Below are positions 43,055 to 50,982 of a stretch of DNA of 64,000 nucleotides, piece after piece. Source of the stretch: Candidatus Parcubacteria bacterium (GTDB lineage: Bacteria > Patescibacteria > Paceibacteria > UBA9973 > UBA918); the NCBI GenBank assembly GCA_021731405.1, contig JAKFXN010000005.1, positions 185,469 to 249,468 on the forward strand, in the 5' to 3' direction. The notes beneath the pieces are model-generated. The model worked only from the letters and a program-made list of their open reading frames with translations. It searched no databases and had not been told where the DNA came from. Position 1 is the first letter of the stretch. Each line of letters begins with the position of its first letter. A program made the translations under genes and the position numbers.

Positions 43055-44092
43055 TTATTTTTTAGTCGTGAGCTCTATTACCGCTATCTCAAGTGGCAAA
43101 TGCGGAATTGGTGAATAGGTAATTTGCTCGGTAGCTGAGAGAAGGCGCAGAAGTAGGTGTGAGTTGAGCGGTGAAGCTGATTCTTTCGCCAGTGCTTTGA
43201 GAGCATCTTTGGCTGCTGGACCGAAGTTTGAAAGGAGTTCGTCTGCCTTGGCTGGCTGGTGTCGCACGAGCATAATCGCCCGCACGTTTTCAAGCAAAAG
43301 ACGAGTGAAGAGTTTTATATCAACATGAGCAGCTACTGCTTCAGAAATAGCCTCAAGTGCAGCCTCTGTCTTTCCTTCATGGAGCGACTTTACGAGTGAA
43401 AGCATAATCTCCCCACGAGGTGCACCAATAATGGCCGCAACTTCATCCGCACTCCCGATAGCATCACCAGAAGCCAAAATCACTTTTTGGGTTACCCCTA
43501 GCGCATCACGAAACGAACCGTCAGCAGCAATCGCAATAAGGTCAGCAGCGTCAGGTGAAAGCTTAAAACCTTCCTTCCCCGCTACATCAGTGACAATCGA
43601 AGCAAGCACTGATCGTGACGGTGAACGGAAACGAAATACTTGGCAACGAGAAAGAATGGTATCAAGAAGCTTCTCTTCTTCTGTCGTCGCCAAAATAAAG
43701 ATGACATGCGCTGGCGGTTCTTCGAGTGTCTTTAGAAGTGCATTAAAGGCTTCTTTGGTGAGCATGTGGACCTCGTCCACGATATACACTTTGTACTTAG
43801 ATTCAAACGGCAGGGTGTGCACCGCTTCTTTGAGTTCACGAATATCATCAATACCGCGATTACTCGCCGCGTCTATCTCGTAGAGGTCTACACTACTCGT
43901 ACCAATTGCTTTGGCAAAGATACGAGCCATTGTGGTCTTACCTGTGCCTCGTGTACCAGAGAATAAAAGCGCATGAGGTATCTCACTTTTTTTGATTGCT
44001 CCTTCGAGCACCTTCACAATATGCTCTTGGTCACGAACTTCACTAAAGTCTTGCGGTCGGTATTTTCGATATAATGCTCCGTGTTCTGCCAT
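43055..44092 (-). CDS. dnaX: DNA polymerase III gamma/tau subunit, short form without zinc module
   Basis: Clamp-loader ATPase that loads the sliding clamp on DNA. 345 residues. Walker A GTRGTGKT (46-53), Walker B YIVDEVHML, the LKTLEEPP sensor region and the SRC arginine-finger motif are present. The four-cysteine zinc module that normally lies between Walker A and EIDAAS is missing: AKAIGTSSVDLYEIDAAS runs straight through with a deletion of about 20 residues. There is also no tau-type C-terminal extension. TATACT lies 9 nt before ATG 44092. It is followed by the phosphatase gene. Confidence 0.93.
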   Translation of the reverse strand: MAEHGALYRKYRPQDFSEVRDQEHIVKVLEGAIKKSEIPHALLFSGTRGTGKTTMARIFAKAIGTSSVDLYEIDAASNRGIDDIRELKEAVHTLPFESKYKVYIVDEVHMLTKEAFNALLKTLEEPPAHVIFILATTEEEKLLDTILSRCQVFRFRSPSRSVLASIVTDVAGKEGFKLSPDAADLIAIAADGSFRDALGVTQKVILASGDAIGSADEVAAIIGAPRGEIMLSLVKSLHEGKTEAALEAISEAVAAHVDIKLFTRLLLENVRAIMLVRHQPAKADELLSNFGPAAKDALKALAKESASPLNSHLLLRLLSATEQITYSPIPHLPLEIAVIELTTKK

Positions 44093-44112
44093 AGGTTTTC
44101 TAGTATATCAGA

Positions 44113-44970
44113 TTATTGATAGGTCACGGCTTCTCGGGTAAAAGTACGTAATAAAGCGGTATCAGAAGCCAAATCTTCACTACCCAGAATAATGTATCCG
44201 AGTAGTCTTGATTCAGTATCAAACTCTTCATCAAAGAGCGCAACAAGGGTGCGGTCAGCTGCCAGCGTGTAGCCATGTTTGCCACCGCGATAGCTTTTGT
44301 CTCTGACGGGGCTGTTATTTACCCAGCCAGTGTGTGGACCGACATACTGCTTGAGGCGAGTAATATCAAGCACGTGTTTATCTTCCTTGGCGAGGTAGGT
44401 CAAAAACTTTCCTAGGTCAGCTACGGTTGATACATTTTTATCTGACAGTCCTGATACATCAACAAGCGCTGTGTCTTTCATCTGCAGTTTTGTAGTCAAT
44501 GCCTCCATATCTTTTAGGAGCGCTCCTTTGGTGACGCGCATAAACACGGCCGCTGCGTCATTTGAAGATTCAAGTAAGAGTGGAAATAGAAGCTCACGAT
44601 AAGTGTACTCAGTACCAGGAATCAGCTTTCCTGCTCTGCCGTCTGCATCTACATCAGCCGTGGTCACTACCCCCGATTCCTTGAGGATGTCGTTTTTAAG
44701 AAGGGCTGAAGCAGCCACCAGCTTGGTCACAGAAGCTATCGGGAGTACTGTCTCAGCATCTTGCTCGAGGAGCACTTCTCCGGTCTCAATATCAAAGACT
44801 CGAAAAGCAGCTTCAGGTAGTAGAAGTCCCGTGTCTTTCTTAATTGTAAAGATCGGTTCGGTTACTGGCGCGCTTTGCGCTTCAAGCGAAGTTGCCTGGC
44901 GGTATACGAGAAAAATACCCACCAGTACAATGAGAAATGAAATGGTCTTTATGACAGGCCAAGTGAGCAT
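44113..44970 (-). CDS. dacA: D-alanyl-D-alanine carboxypeptidase, S11 family
   Basis: A low-molecular-weight penicillin-binding protein that trims peptidoglycan stem peptides. 285 residues. Signal anchor about 8-23; SxxK motif S80-V-T-K83; SxN motif S135-S-N137; and KHG (231-233) in place of the usual KTG. The usual C-terminal membrane helix and domain 2 are absent, so the N-terminal anchor probably tethers it. It lies 20 nt upstream of dnaX on the same strand. The Thr-to-His change in KTG could alter substrate or beta-lactam handling. Confidence 0.85.
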   Translation of the reverse strand: MLTWPVIKTISFLIVLVGIFLVYRQATSLEAQSAPVTEPIFTIKKDTGLLLPEAAFRVFDIETGEVLLEQDAETVLPIASVTKLVAASALLKNDILKESGVVTTADVDADGRAGKLIPGTEYTYRELLFPLLLESSNDAAAVFMRVTKGALLKDMEALTTKLQMKDTALVDVSGLSDKNVSTVADLGKFLTYLAKEDKHVLDITRLKQYVGPHTGWVNNSPVRDKSYRGGKHGYTLAADRTLVALFDEEFDTESRLLGYIILGSEDLASDTALLRTFTREAVTYQ

Positions 44971-44987
44971 ACCCCAATCATAACACT

Positions 44988-45016
44988 ACACCCCAAGGCC
45001 GAAGGCCTTGGGGTGT
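44988..45016 (-). terminator. Terminator-like inverted repeat after gene 45043-45489
   Basis: Perfect 13-bp arms, ACACCCCAAGGCC and its complement, with GAA as the loop. The downstream U-tract on the minus strand is weak (UGUAGUGUU), so termination may be partial. Confidence 0.65.
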
Positions 45017-45042
45017 GCGTGCATCTTTTGGGAAAGAAGATA

Positions 45043-45489
45043 TTACTTCTTGGCTGTCTTTGCTGCTGGCTTCACAGCCTTTGCAACTGCCTTTTCTACT
45101 TTCTTTACCGCCTTCTTCACAGCTTTCTTTTGTGGAGCAGCAGTCTTAGCGATTTGCTTCCAGTGCTCTTTCATTTCTTTCTTAAACGTAACAAGATCAG
45201 CTTTTGAAGCGCTCTTCACACCTTGGTACGCAGTACTTACAGTGTCGATAAGCTGCTCATACTCTTCTTGAGACATGTCTTTGGCTTCTTCAATCTTTTC
45301 TAGCACTTCTGCCTTTGCTTTTAGTGTCCAGCTCTTTACCGCCTTACGATTCTTGGCTGCGTTCTTACTACCATAGAGGAAGTATGCTCCAGCTGCTGCC
45401 ACTGCTGCAGCAGTGAGACCAACACCAATTCCGACTGCTTGTTCTTTAGTAATTTTTTTACTTGCTGCCACTTTTTTCTTAGCTGCCAT
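45043..45489 (-). CDS. Lys/Ala-rich membrane-anchored protein with histone-H1-like tail
   Basis: 148 residues. A basic N-terminus (MAAKKKVAASKK) precedes one transmembrane segment (about 20-40). A helical region and a C-terminal tail of repeated KKAVKKAVKKVEKAVAKAVK type follow. The tail resembles histone H1-like or AlgP-like Lys/Ala repeats and could bind DNA or anionic polymers near the membrane. The central part resembles YtxH-type stress proteins in layout only. Function unknown. Confidence 0.65.
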   Translation of the reverse strand: MAAKKKVAASKKITKEQAVGIGVGLTAAAVAAAGAYFLYGSKNAAKNRKAVKSWTLKAKAEVLEKIEEAKDMSQEEYEQLIDTVSTAYQGVKSASKADLVTFKKEMKEHWKQIAKTAAPQKKAVKKAVKKVEKAVAKAVKPAAKTAKK

Positions 45490-45517
45490 ATATTATGAAA
45501 ATTAATTTGTCTTCTTA

Positions 45518-45817
45518 TTAAGTATACTCTTCTTCATCATCCTGTCGTGCTTTTTTTCGACGACCTCCCTTAGCTTTGCCGCCGCCAAACATTCCCATGA
45601 CACGAGTGAGCAAACCATCTTCTGAAAAAAACATTCGGATGTGCGCCAAGTCACTCGCAAGGACTTCACTTCCTGCTTCTACTCGCTCCAAAATTGAGCG
45701 GACCAACTGCATAATCTTAATCACTTGAAACAGCATATAACAGACGAGTATACAAAAGCAGACCGTCGCAATGCTGGCAATTATGAAAAAGATGTTGGCG
45801 TGTAGAATTTCATTCAT
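45518..45817 (-). CDS. Single-span membrane protein with basic tail
   Basis: 99 residues: one long N-terminal transmembrane helix (about 9-35), a helical stretch (IMQLVRSILERVEAGSEVLA), a Gly/Lys segment (GGGKAKGGRRKKARQ) and an acidic end (DDEEEYT). No family recognised. A TACACT box about 8 nt before ATG 45817 marks the start. It lies 28 nt upstream of the Lys/Ala-rich protein gene on the same strand. Confidence 0.6.
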   Translation of the reverse strand: MNEILHANIFFIIASIATVCFCILVCYMLFQVIKIMQLVRSILERVEAGSEVLASDLAHIRMFFSEDGLLTRVMGMFGGGKAKGGRRKKARQDDEEEYT

Positions 45818-45872
45818 CTCACCCTAGTGTATCAAGGTATTAATGAATGAACGGGTTTTTTGAGGTGGAAAA

Positions 45873-46913
45873 CTAGATTCCGTTTAGGGTGCTGTGGTTG
45901 GCTTTAAGAAAACGTTGTACTACCGCTTCTATTTCAGCGTACGTCTCCTTTTCCATAAGCTCAGTTCGGAGTTCAGAGGCACCATGAAAATCCTTCACAT
46001 AGGCTTTGTAGTGTTTCTTCATAAGCGCAAAGCTTTTAAAAGGTAGGAGTTCAGAGAACAGCTTGGTATGTTCAAGCATGACTGTCAGCTTCTCTTCTAG
46101 AGATACATTGATGGCGTCTTTTTCAGGATGAAAGAGCCACGGATTTCCAAAAATAGCTCGTCCCAGCATCACGCCGTCAGCACTTGTCATGTCAATCTTG
46201 GCGTGCGCATCAAGAAGCGAGAGTGCGTCACCATTGCCAATGATACGAGTCTTAAGCTTGTCACTTCCAAGCTGTGCATCTCGAATCTCAACCGCACGAG
46301 CGACCCGCTCCCACCGTGCAGGCACCTTACTCATCTCCTTGCGAGTACGAGCATGCATAGTAATAGCCGCTGGAGTTTCATGGAGCAAAAATGGCAACCA
46401 TTCTTCAAGCTGATCTTTGTTGTATCCGAGACGAGTTTTGACCGAGACAGGTATTCCTCCTTCATCCATTTTTGCTCCTCGCTTGGCGGCACGAATAATC
46501 TTGGCTGCCATCTCAGGATTTTTTATCATCGCTGAGCCGCATCCCTGCTTCTCAATAGATTTGTCAGGACAACCCATATTGATATCCACCCCATCAAACC
46601 CAAGCTCAAGACAGAGTGCAGCTGCTTGTTCCATATGCTCTTCATTGCTCGAAAATAACTGCGCCACAATTGGGCGTTCCTCTTCAGTATAGATAAGATC
46701 AGCCATCAGCTTCACTTTTCCTTCTGGAGTAGCCCGAATGAGCCCATCTGCTGACACAAACTCTGTCCATGTCACATCAGGACCACCAACAGTACCGTCA
46801 AGGCGGGTATGACTACTGTACTTAGCAATCATCCGACGAAAAGGCGCATCGGTGACATCTGCCATCGGTGCCAGTACAAAAAATGGAGCTGGGAGTTTTT
46901 GCCAAAAAGACAT
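45873..46913 (-). CDS. dus: tRNA-dihydrouridine synthase
   Basis: A flavoenzyme that reduces uridines in the tRNA D-loop with NADPH. 346 residues. The FMN TIM barrel opens with FFVLAPMADVTDAPFRRM. The catalytic-cysteine block is DINMGCPDKSIEKQGCGSAM. KTRLGY and the IGNGD strand follow. An insertion near residues 35-60 (HTRLDGTVGGPDVTWTEFVS) is more like eukaryotic/archaeal-type Dus than E. coli DusB. The DusA/B/C subtype is not assigned. Confidence 0.92.
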   Translation of the reverse strand: MSFWQKLPAPFFVLAPMADVTDAPFRRMIAKYSSHTRLDGTVGGPDVTWTEFVSADGLIRATPEGKVKLMADLIYTEEERPIVAQLFSSNEEHMEQAAALCLELGFDGVDINMGCPDKSIEKQGCGSAMIKNPEMAAKIIRAAKRGAKMDEGGIPVSVKTRLGYNKDQLEEWLPFLLHETPAAITMHARTRKEMSKVPARWERVARAVEIRDAQLGSDKLKTRIIGNGDALSLLDAHAKIDMTSADGVMLGRAIFGNPWLFHPEKDAINVSLEEKLTVMLEHTKLFSELLPFKSFALMKKHYKAYVKDFHGASELRTELMEKETYAEIEAVVQRFLKANHSTLNGI

Positions 46914-46951
46914 GGCACTGTTTTACCACACTTGGTGACTAAGGAATAGTC

Positions 46952-47830
46952 TTATTCCCCTCCTTCCGCTTCCGTCTCAGTTGTAGTGGCTGTTGTAGAA
47001 GCCGTCTCGAGCTGCGGCAACTCCTCATTCACAAACACCCGTGAACCAAAGCGCAAATCAATGTATTGGAAATTACCTGGAGCGATATGTGCAAACTCTT
47101 CTGACTGCAAAATAGTTACTAGATTATCAAACGGCTTGGCGGCAGCTTCTGTGAGTGAGGTTCTTAACTCTCCACCACGAGCAAGCGTATAAAAAGCGTC
47201 GCGTGTGGTGTTTATTTCTATCTTGGTTACAAACCAACCAATATCAGAAAGGAGTTTGGTAAACTCTTTGGTAGCTTCATAATCAGCCGGCAAAAAAGGT
47301 TGCGCCTTAAGCTCTATGTCGCGTTCAAGCGTATAGTACCGAACCACACTCTCACCACGAAGATCAGGAGCATCAGCAAAAGCATAGCCATTTTCATCAA
47401 AAAACAAACACTGGTCCTCTTCTTTAAGTGAGCACCACAGCGTATCAGGAATATACTCATCGTACGTTACTTTCACCTCTGTGCCAGACACACGAGTAAC
47501 TTTCACATTTTTAATACGCTCCACTTGATTTACTGCCGCTAGTACTTTTTCTTCAGGATAAAAATAAGCAAAGCGTTTTGGAATAAGCCTGAGATACGCT
47601 CCCCCCAGTTCTTTTTCAGTTGCTTGTTTCACGACCTCTGCATCAATGGTCACGCCACCGCTCGCAGAAATGGTAGTGATGGTAAAGGAATCTATGCGAG
47701 TTCCATACCACACCAGCGCTATAAGCGTAGCGATAGCAGCAAAAACACCAATACCCAAAACCACCTGTCTGACGAGTTGTACAGTAGCTGGGTCAAGGTA
47801 CTTTTTTCTTTTGTGTTGGCGTGGCTTCAT
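46952..47830 (-). CDS. ftsQ: FtsQ/DivIB-like cell division protein
   Basis: 292 residues. A basic cytoplasmic N-terminus (MKPRQHKRKKYLD), one transmembrane helix (about 22-46), then a POTRA-like domain (SFTITTISASGGVTIDAEVV). The FtsQ domain follows, with RIKNVKVTRVSGTEVKVTYDEYIPD. The tail is low-complexity and Thr/Glu-rich. In other bacteria FtsQ links early and late divisome proteins outside the membrane. No other divisome genes are adjacent; it is directly downstream of serS. Confidence 0.82.
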   Translation of the reverse strand: MKPRQHKRKKYLDPATVQLVRQVVLGIGVFAAIATLIALVWYGTRIDSFTITTISASGGVTIDAEVVKQATEKELGGAYLRLIPKRFAYFYPEEKVLAAVNQVERIKNVKVTRVSGTEVKVTYDEYIPDTLWCSLKEEDQCLFFDENGYAFADAPDLRGESVVRYYTLERDIELKAQPFLPADYEATKEFTKLLSDIGWFVTKIEINTTRDAFYTLARGGELRTSLTEAAAKPFDNLVTILQSEEFAHIAPGNFQYIDLRFGSRVFVNEELPQLETASTTATTTETEAEGGE

Positions 47831-47841
47831 AGTGCTGATAC

Positions 47842-47872
47842 AAAAGCGGGCGAGCCATGCTCGCCCGCTTTT
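47842..47872 (-). terminator. Terminator of serS
   Basis: Perfect 14-bp arms, AAAAGCGGGCGAGC and its complement, with a 3-nt loop begin 3 nt past the serS stop codon and end 11 nt before the ftsQ start. Confidence 0.88.
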
Positions 47873-47875
47873 AGG

Positions 47876-49135
47876 TTACCCAATTTTATCTTTGCCCATG
47901 TATGGGCGAAGGGCTTCTGGAATACTGATAGTACCGTCTGCTTGTTGGAAATTCTCAATCAAAGACACCAAGATGCGTGGTGTTGGAATGGCAGTACAGT
48001 TGAGAGAGTGGGCGTAGCGCATCTTCCCTTCAGCATCTTTGTATCGGATATTGAAGCGACGAGTTTGAAAATCGTGGAAGTATGAAGCAGAACTAATTTC
48101 TCGGTAGGTTTGCTCTCCAGGTACCCAAAGCTCAATGTCGTACTTCTTTACCTGTCCTTGCCCTAAATCGCCACCACAGTTAAGAACGGTGCGGTATGGA
48201 ATACCAAGTGATTCAATAAACTCCTCTGTATTTCGGTTGATCCATTCATGGTAGCGAACACTCTCTTCGTGCGAAGCTTCACACATCACCACTTGTTCGA
48301 GTTTAAAAAACTCATGGACCCGAATCAGACCCTTTGTGTCCTTGCCATGACTTCCCGCTTCGCGACGGTAACAAGGAGAAAACGCCAAAAACTTTACCGG
48401 CAAGTCTGTGTGACTGAGTACCTCGTCAGCGTAATACCCCATGGTTGATACTTCGCCAGTACCAATCAGATAATCATCATCTTGCGTCCGATACACATCC
48501 TCAGCGTCATTTGGTAAGTGCCCTGTGCCATAGAGATTACTCTTACGAACAATTGAAGGAACCAAGAGCGGCTCAAAGCCTTTATCCATAAAGAAGGCGT
48601 TAGCGTAGTTCCAAATTGCCCATGAGAGACGTGCGCCATCACCACGCAGGTAGTAGCCACGGAAGCCGTGTACTTTTACCCCACGCTCAAAGTCGGCAAG
48701 CTTGTGATGACTCATGAGCTCCACATGGTCTTTGGCAGTAAACGGAAAGGTGGTCTTTTCACCCCAGGTTTTTATTTCTTGGTTGTCCGCATCACTGTTG
48801 CCGTCCGGTACCGACATGTCAGGAATATTTGGCACCTGGAGCATGAGTGCTTGCCACTCTTCTAAGATTGGCTTCAGACTCTCTTCGTCTTTCTGAATCT
48901 CCTGTTTAAGGGTTTGCATTTGCGCAATCAAGCTCGCTCGTGTGTCCGCGTCTGCAGTAGCCACGCCTTGAGAGACTTTGTTTTGTTCAGCTTTTTTGGC
49001 TTCAAGAGCCGTCATCACTTCGCGACGAGAGTCGTCTACGGAAAGTAACCTGTCGATATCAACAGTAATCTTTTTTTTGGTAGCTGCCAACTTAACTAAG
49101 TCGGCATTTTCTCGGATGAATTTTATGTCTAACAT
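47876..49135 (-). CDS. serS: Seryl-tRNA synthetase
   Basis: Class II aminoacyl-tRNA synthetase that charges tRNA-Ser. 419 residues, the normal length. The N-terminal antiparallel coiled-coil arm that grips the tRNA is visible (about 30-105). Class II motif 2 is SPCYRREAGSHGKDTKGLIR, and motif 3 with the end of the active site is LNCTAIPTPRILVSLIE. Minus-strand TATAAT (49177-49182) suggests a ~35-nt leader, so this gene is not leaderless. A terminator follows the stop. Confidence 0.97.
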   Translation of the reverse strand: MLDIKFIRENADLVKLAATKKKITVDIDRLLSVDDSRREVMTALEAKKAEQNKVSQGVATADADTRASLIAQMQTLKQEIQKDEESLKPILEEWQALMLQVPNIPDMSVPDGNSDADNQEIKTWGEKTTFPFTAKDHVELMSHHKLADFERGVKVHGFRGYYLRGDGARLSWAIWNYANAFFMDKGFEPLLVPSIVRKSNLYGTGHLPNDAEDVYRTQDDDYLIGTGEVSTMGYYADEVLSHTDLPVKFLAFSPCYRREAGSHGKDTKGLIRVHEFFKLEQVVMCEASHEESVRYHEWINRNTEEFIESLGIPYRTVLNCGGDLGQGQVKKYDIELWVPGEQTYREISSASYFHDFQTRRFNIRYKDAEGKMRYAHSLNCTAIPTPRILVSLIENFQQADGTISIPEALRPYMGKDKIG

Positions 49136-49209
49136 GGCTATTACTTACGCGTAAACCGCTAAAAAATTGTTTGTGCATTATAGCGTATCTCAGCCATCTG
49201 CGGAAATAG

Positions 49210-49244
49210 AAAGCCCCACGCAGACATTGTCTTTGTGGGGCTTT
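49210..49244 (-). terminator. Terminator of the beta-barrel gene
   Basis: AAAGCCCCAC and GTGGGGCTTT arms with an inner AGAC-ATT-GTCT stem. It lies 13 nt past the stop of 49258-49944. Confidence 0.85.
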
Positions 49245-49257
49245 GGGGTTTCCCGCT

Positions 49258-49944
49258 TCAGAAGCGGTACTGGTAGGTCACACTGACCGTCCGTGGTCGA
49301 ATGGAGACCGGCACCGCGGCACAGAGCTGCGGCAAGATCTTGGCACACTTCTCATAGCGCTTCTCCATATCCGTCAACGAGTACTCGAGCCCGAGCTCGG
49401 AATGTTTGGTCAAACGGTACAAGACACCAACACCGTAGGTCGGACCAGCGACCCAGCCAGTGGATGAATCGCTGACTGAATACTTGAGCACATTGAGGCG
49501 GGCGCCAATAGTACCGTGACTGGCGGCAACACCCAGAAACGCGTACGGCATCAATCGCGGAGTCGCGACGTAGCCGACGAGCAAACTGAGTGAATGCATC
49601 TCTTCCAGTTCGAGTGACGTTTCAAAGTTGACGTACTTGTTGCCGATGCGGTCACTGGCTTTGTACGAGCCCCGCTCCAGTTTCAGACGCGGACCGACAC
49701 GCCAGCTGCTGAGCGGGTAGAGGTACTCAAAGGAGAGTCCGAGCGACGAACCCGAGAGGGTGTCGTCGGCAATCGAGGTTTTATACCCGAGCACCTCGAG
49801 ATCAATCGTGTGTTCACCGTGTGCGAGAGCACCGGTGACGCCGACCGCAAAACCCGAAAAAGGTTTCTTGTCAGGTGACTGAGCAAAAGTGAGTCCCGAA
49901 AAGCAGAGGGCGAGGACAGAGAGGAGGACGTAGAGCCGTTTCAT
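49258..49944 (-). CDS. Predicted outer-membrane beta-barrel protein
   Basis: 228 residues. A cleavable signal peptide (MKRLYVLLSVLALCFSGLTF, cut after AQ) is followed by alternating amphipathic strands typical of an eight-stranded OmpA/Opa-type barrel (SLGLSFEYLYPLSSW, SLSLLVGYVATP, GVGVLYRLTKHSELGLEYSL). The chain ends in TVSVTYQYRF, whose C-terminal aromatic residue is the usual BAM recognition signal. It is GC-rich compared with its neighbours and has AAGGAG 8 nt before ATG 49944, a promoter and its own terminator. All this points to a gene acquired from a diderm bacterium; the longer frame to 49977 is not supported. Confidence 0.75.
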   Translation of the reverse strand: MKRLYVLLSVLALCFSGLTFAQSPDKKPFSGFAVGVTGALAHGEHTIDLEVLGYKTSIADDTLSGSSLGLSFEYLYPLSSWRVGPRLKLERGSYKASDRIGNKYVNFETSLELEEMHSLSLLVGYVATPRLMPYAFLGVAASHGTIGARLNVLKYSVSDSSTGWVAGPTYGVGVLYRLTKHSELGLEYSLTDMEKRYEKCAKILPQLCAAVPVSIRPRTVSVTYQYRF

Positions 49945-49982
49945 CAAATATCTCCTTGTTGTAGAACAATGAACCAACTTTT

Positions 49983-50011
49983 AGTCTAGCGCTAGTCCAC
50001 AAAGAACACAA
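49983..50011 (-). promoter_or_regulatory. Candidate promoter of the beta-barrel gene
   Basis: Minus-strand TTGTGT (50006-50011) and TAGACT (49983-49988) have 17-bp spacing. A perfect 10-bp palindrome CTAGCGCTAG (49986-49995) overlaps the -10 box and could be an operator. Confidence 0.5.
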
Positions 50012-50044
50012 GTAAACCACCTCCATGCTACACTTTTATGAGTT

Positions 50045-50911
50045 ATGGAAATAAAACTCCTCAACCCTTCAAGCTTCAAAGAAAATGGCCTTGGCCCATT
50101 ACTTGAAATACCACAGCCTCCTGTTAATCTTTGGTATCAAGGTGTCCTTCCGCCCCAAAACCTTACCTTACTCGCGGTAGTTGGTTCACGTGACTACACC
50201 ACTTACGGCAAACAGGTGGTAGAAGAACTCATAAGCGGACTCTCTGGCTACCCCGTGGGGATTGTCTCTGGTCTCGCACTTGGAATTGATGGCCTTGCTC
50301 ACGCGGCTGCGCTTAAGCACCATCTCTACACCTTGGCTGTTCCGGGAAGCGGACTTGATAGTAGTGTGCTCTACCCTGCTAGTCATAAAAAACTAGCTGA
50401 GGATATTCTTTCAAGTGGCGGTGGTCTTATTTCAGAGCTGCCACCCACAACCTCATCTGCACCCTGGACCTTCCCGCAGCGAAATCGCATCATGGCCGGA
50501 CTCTGTAAAGCAACACTTCTGATTGAAGCAGGAGAAAAGTCAGGTACTCTCATCACCGCGCGGATGACCGTAGACTATAATCGCGAACTCTTAGCTGTCC
50601 CAGGTAGTATCTTTTCAAAAAACTCTTACGGTACTCATCAATTCCTTAAGCTCGGAGCGACCTTAGTCACCAGTGCCAGCGACATCCTCCTTGAGCTTGG
50701 AATTGAGGAAAAGGAAGCCTCTTCCAGAATCAAAATCGCACTTCTGCCTGACGAAGAAAAAGTACTCAAACTGCTCCATGAACCACAAGACAGAGACACC
50801 CTCCTTCGCCTCCTTTCTCTCCCCGCTTCACAAGCCAACATCCTACTTATGAACATGGAGATGAAAGGCTATATCAGCTATGATTCTCCCCACTATCGCA
50901 CTCTTATATAG
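50045..50911 (+). CDS. dprA: DNA-processing protein DprA
   Basis: Single-stranded-DNA-binding, RecA-loading protein of natural transformation. 288 residues. The Rossmann-like DprA core contains VGSRDYTTYGKQ, GIVSGLALGIDGLAHAAALK, PGSGLDSSVLYP and FPQRNRIMAGLC. A C-terminal winged-helix-like part follows (DRDTLLRLLSLPASQANILL). A TACACT box lies 10 nt before the ATG. The gene is co-directional with topA, as in many bacteria. Together with the pilin-type proteins it fits a DNA-uptake lifestyle, although no com genes are in the window. Confidence 0.94.
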   Translation: MEIKLLNPSSFKENGLGPLLEIPQPPVNLWYQGVLPPQNLTLLAVVGSRDYTTYGKQVVEELISGLSGYPVGIVSGLALGIDGLAHAAALKHHLYTLAVPGSGLDSSVLYPASHKKLAEDILSSGGGLISELPPTTSSAPWTFPQRNRIMAGLCKATLLIEAGEKSGTLITARMTVDYNRELLAVPGSIFSKNSYGTHQFLKLGATLVTSASDILLELGIEEKEASSRIKIALLPDEEKVLKLLHEPQDRDTLLRLLSLPASQANILLMNMEMKGYISYDSPHYRTLI

Positions 50912-50982
50912 GTACCATTTAAAACTTTCATATTTGACAATCGATTGCATCCCTAGTATTTGTATCAGCACTTCACCTAAAT

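Noticed and set aside
45043..45489. True histone-like nucleoid protein
   Set aside because: A transmembrane segment at residues 20-40 makes a free nucleoid protein unlikely; Lys/Ala repeats alone are not diagnostic.
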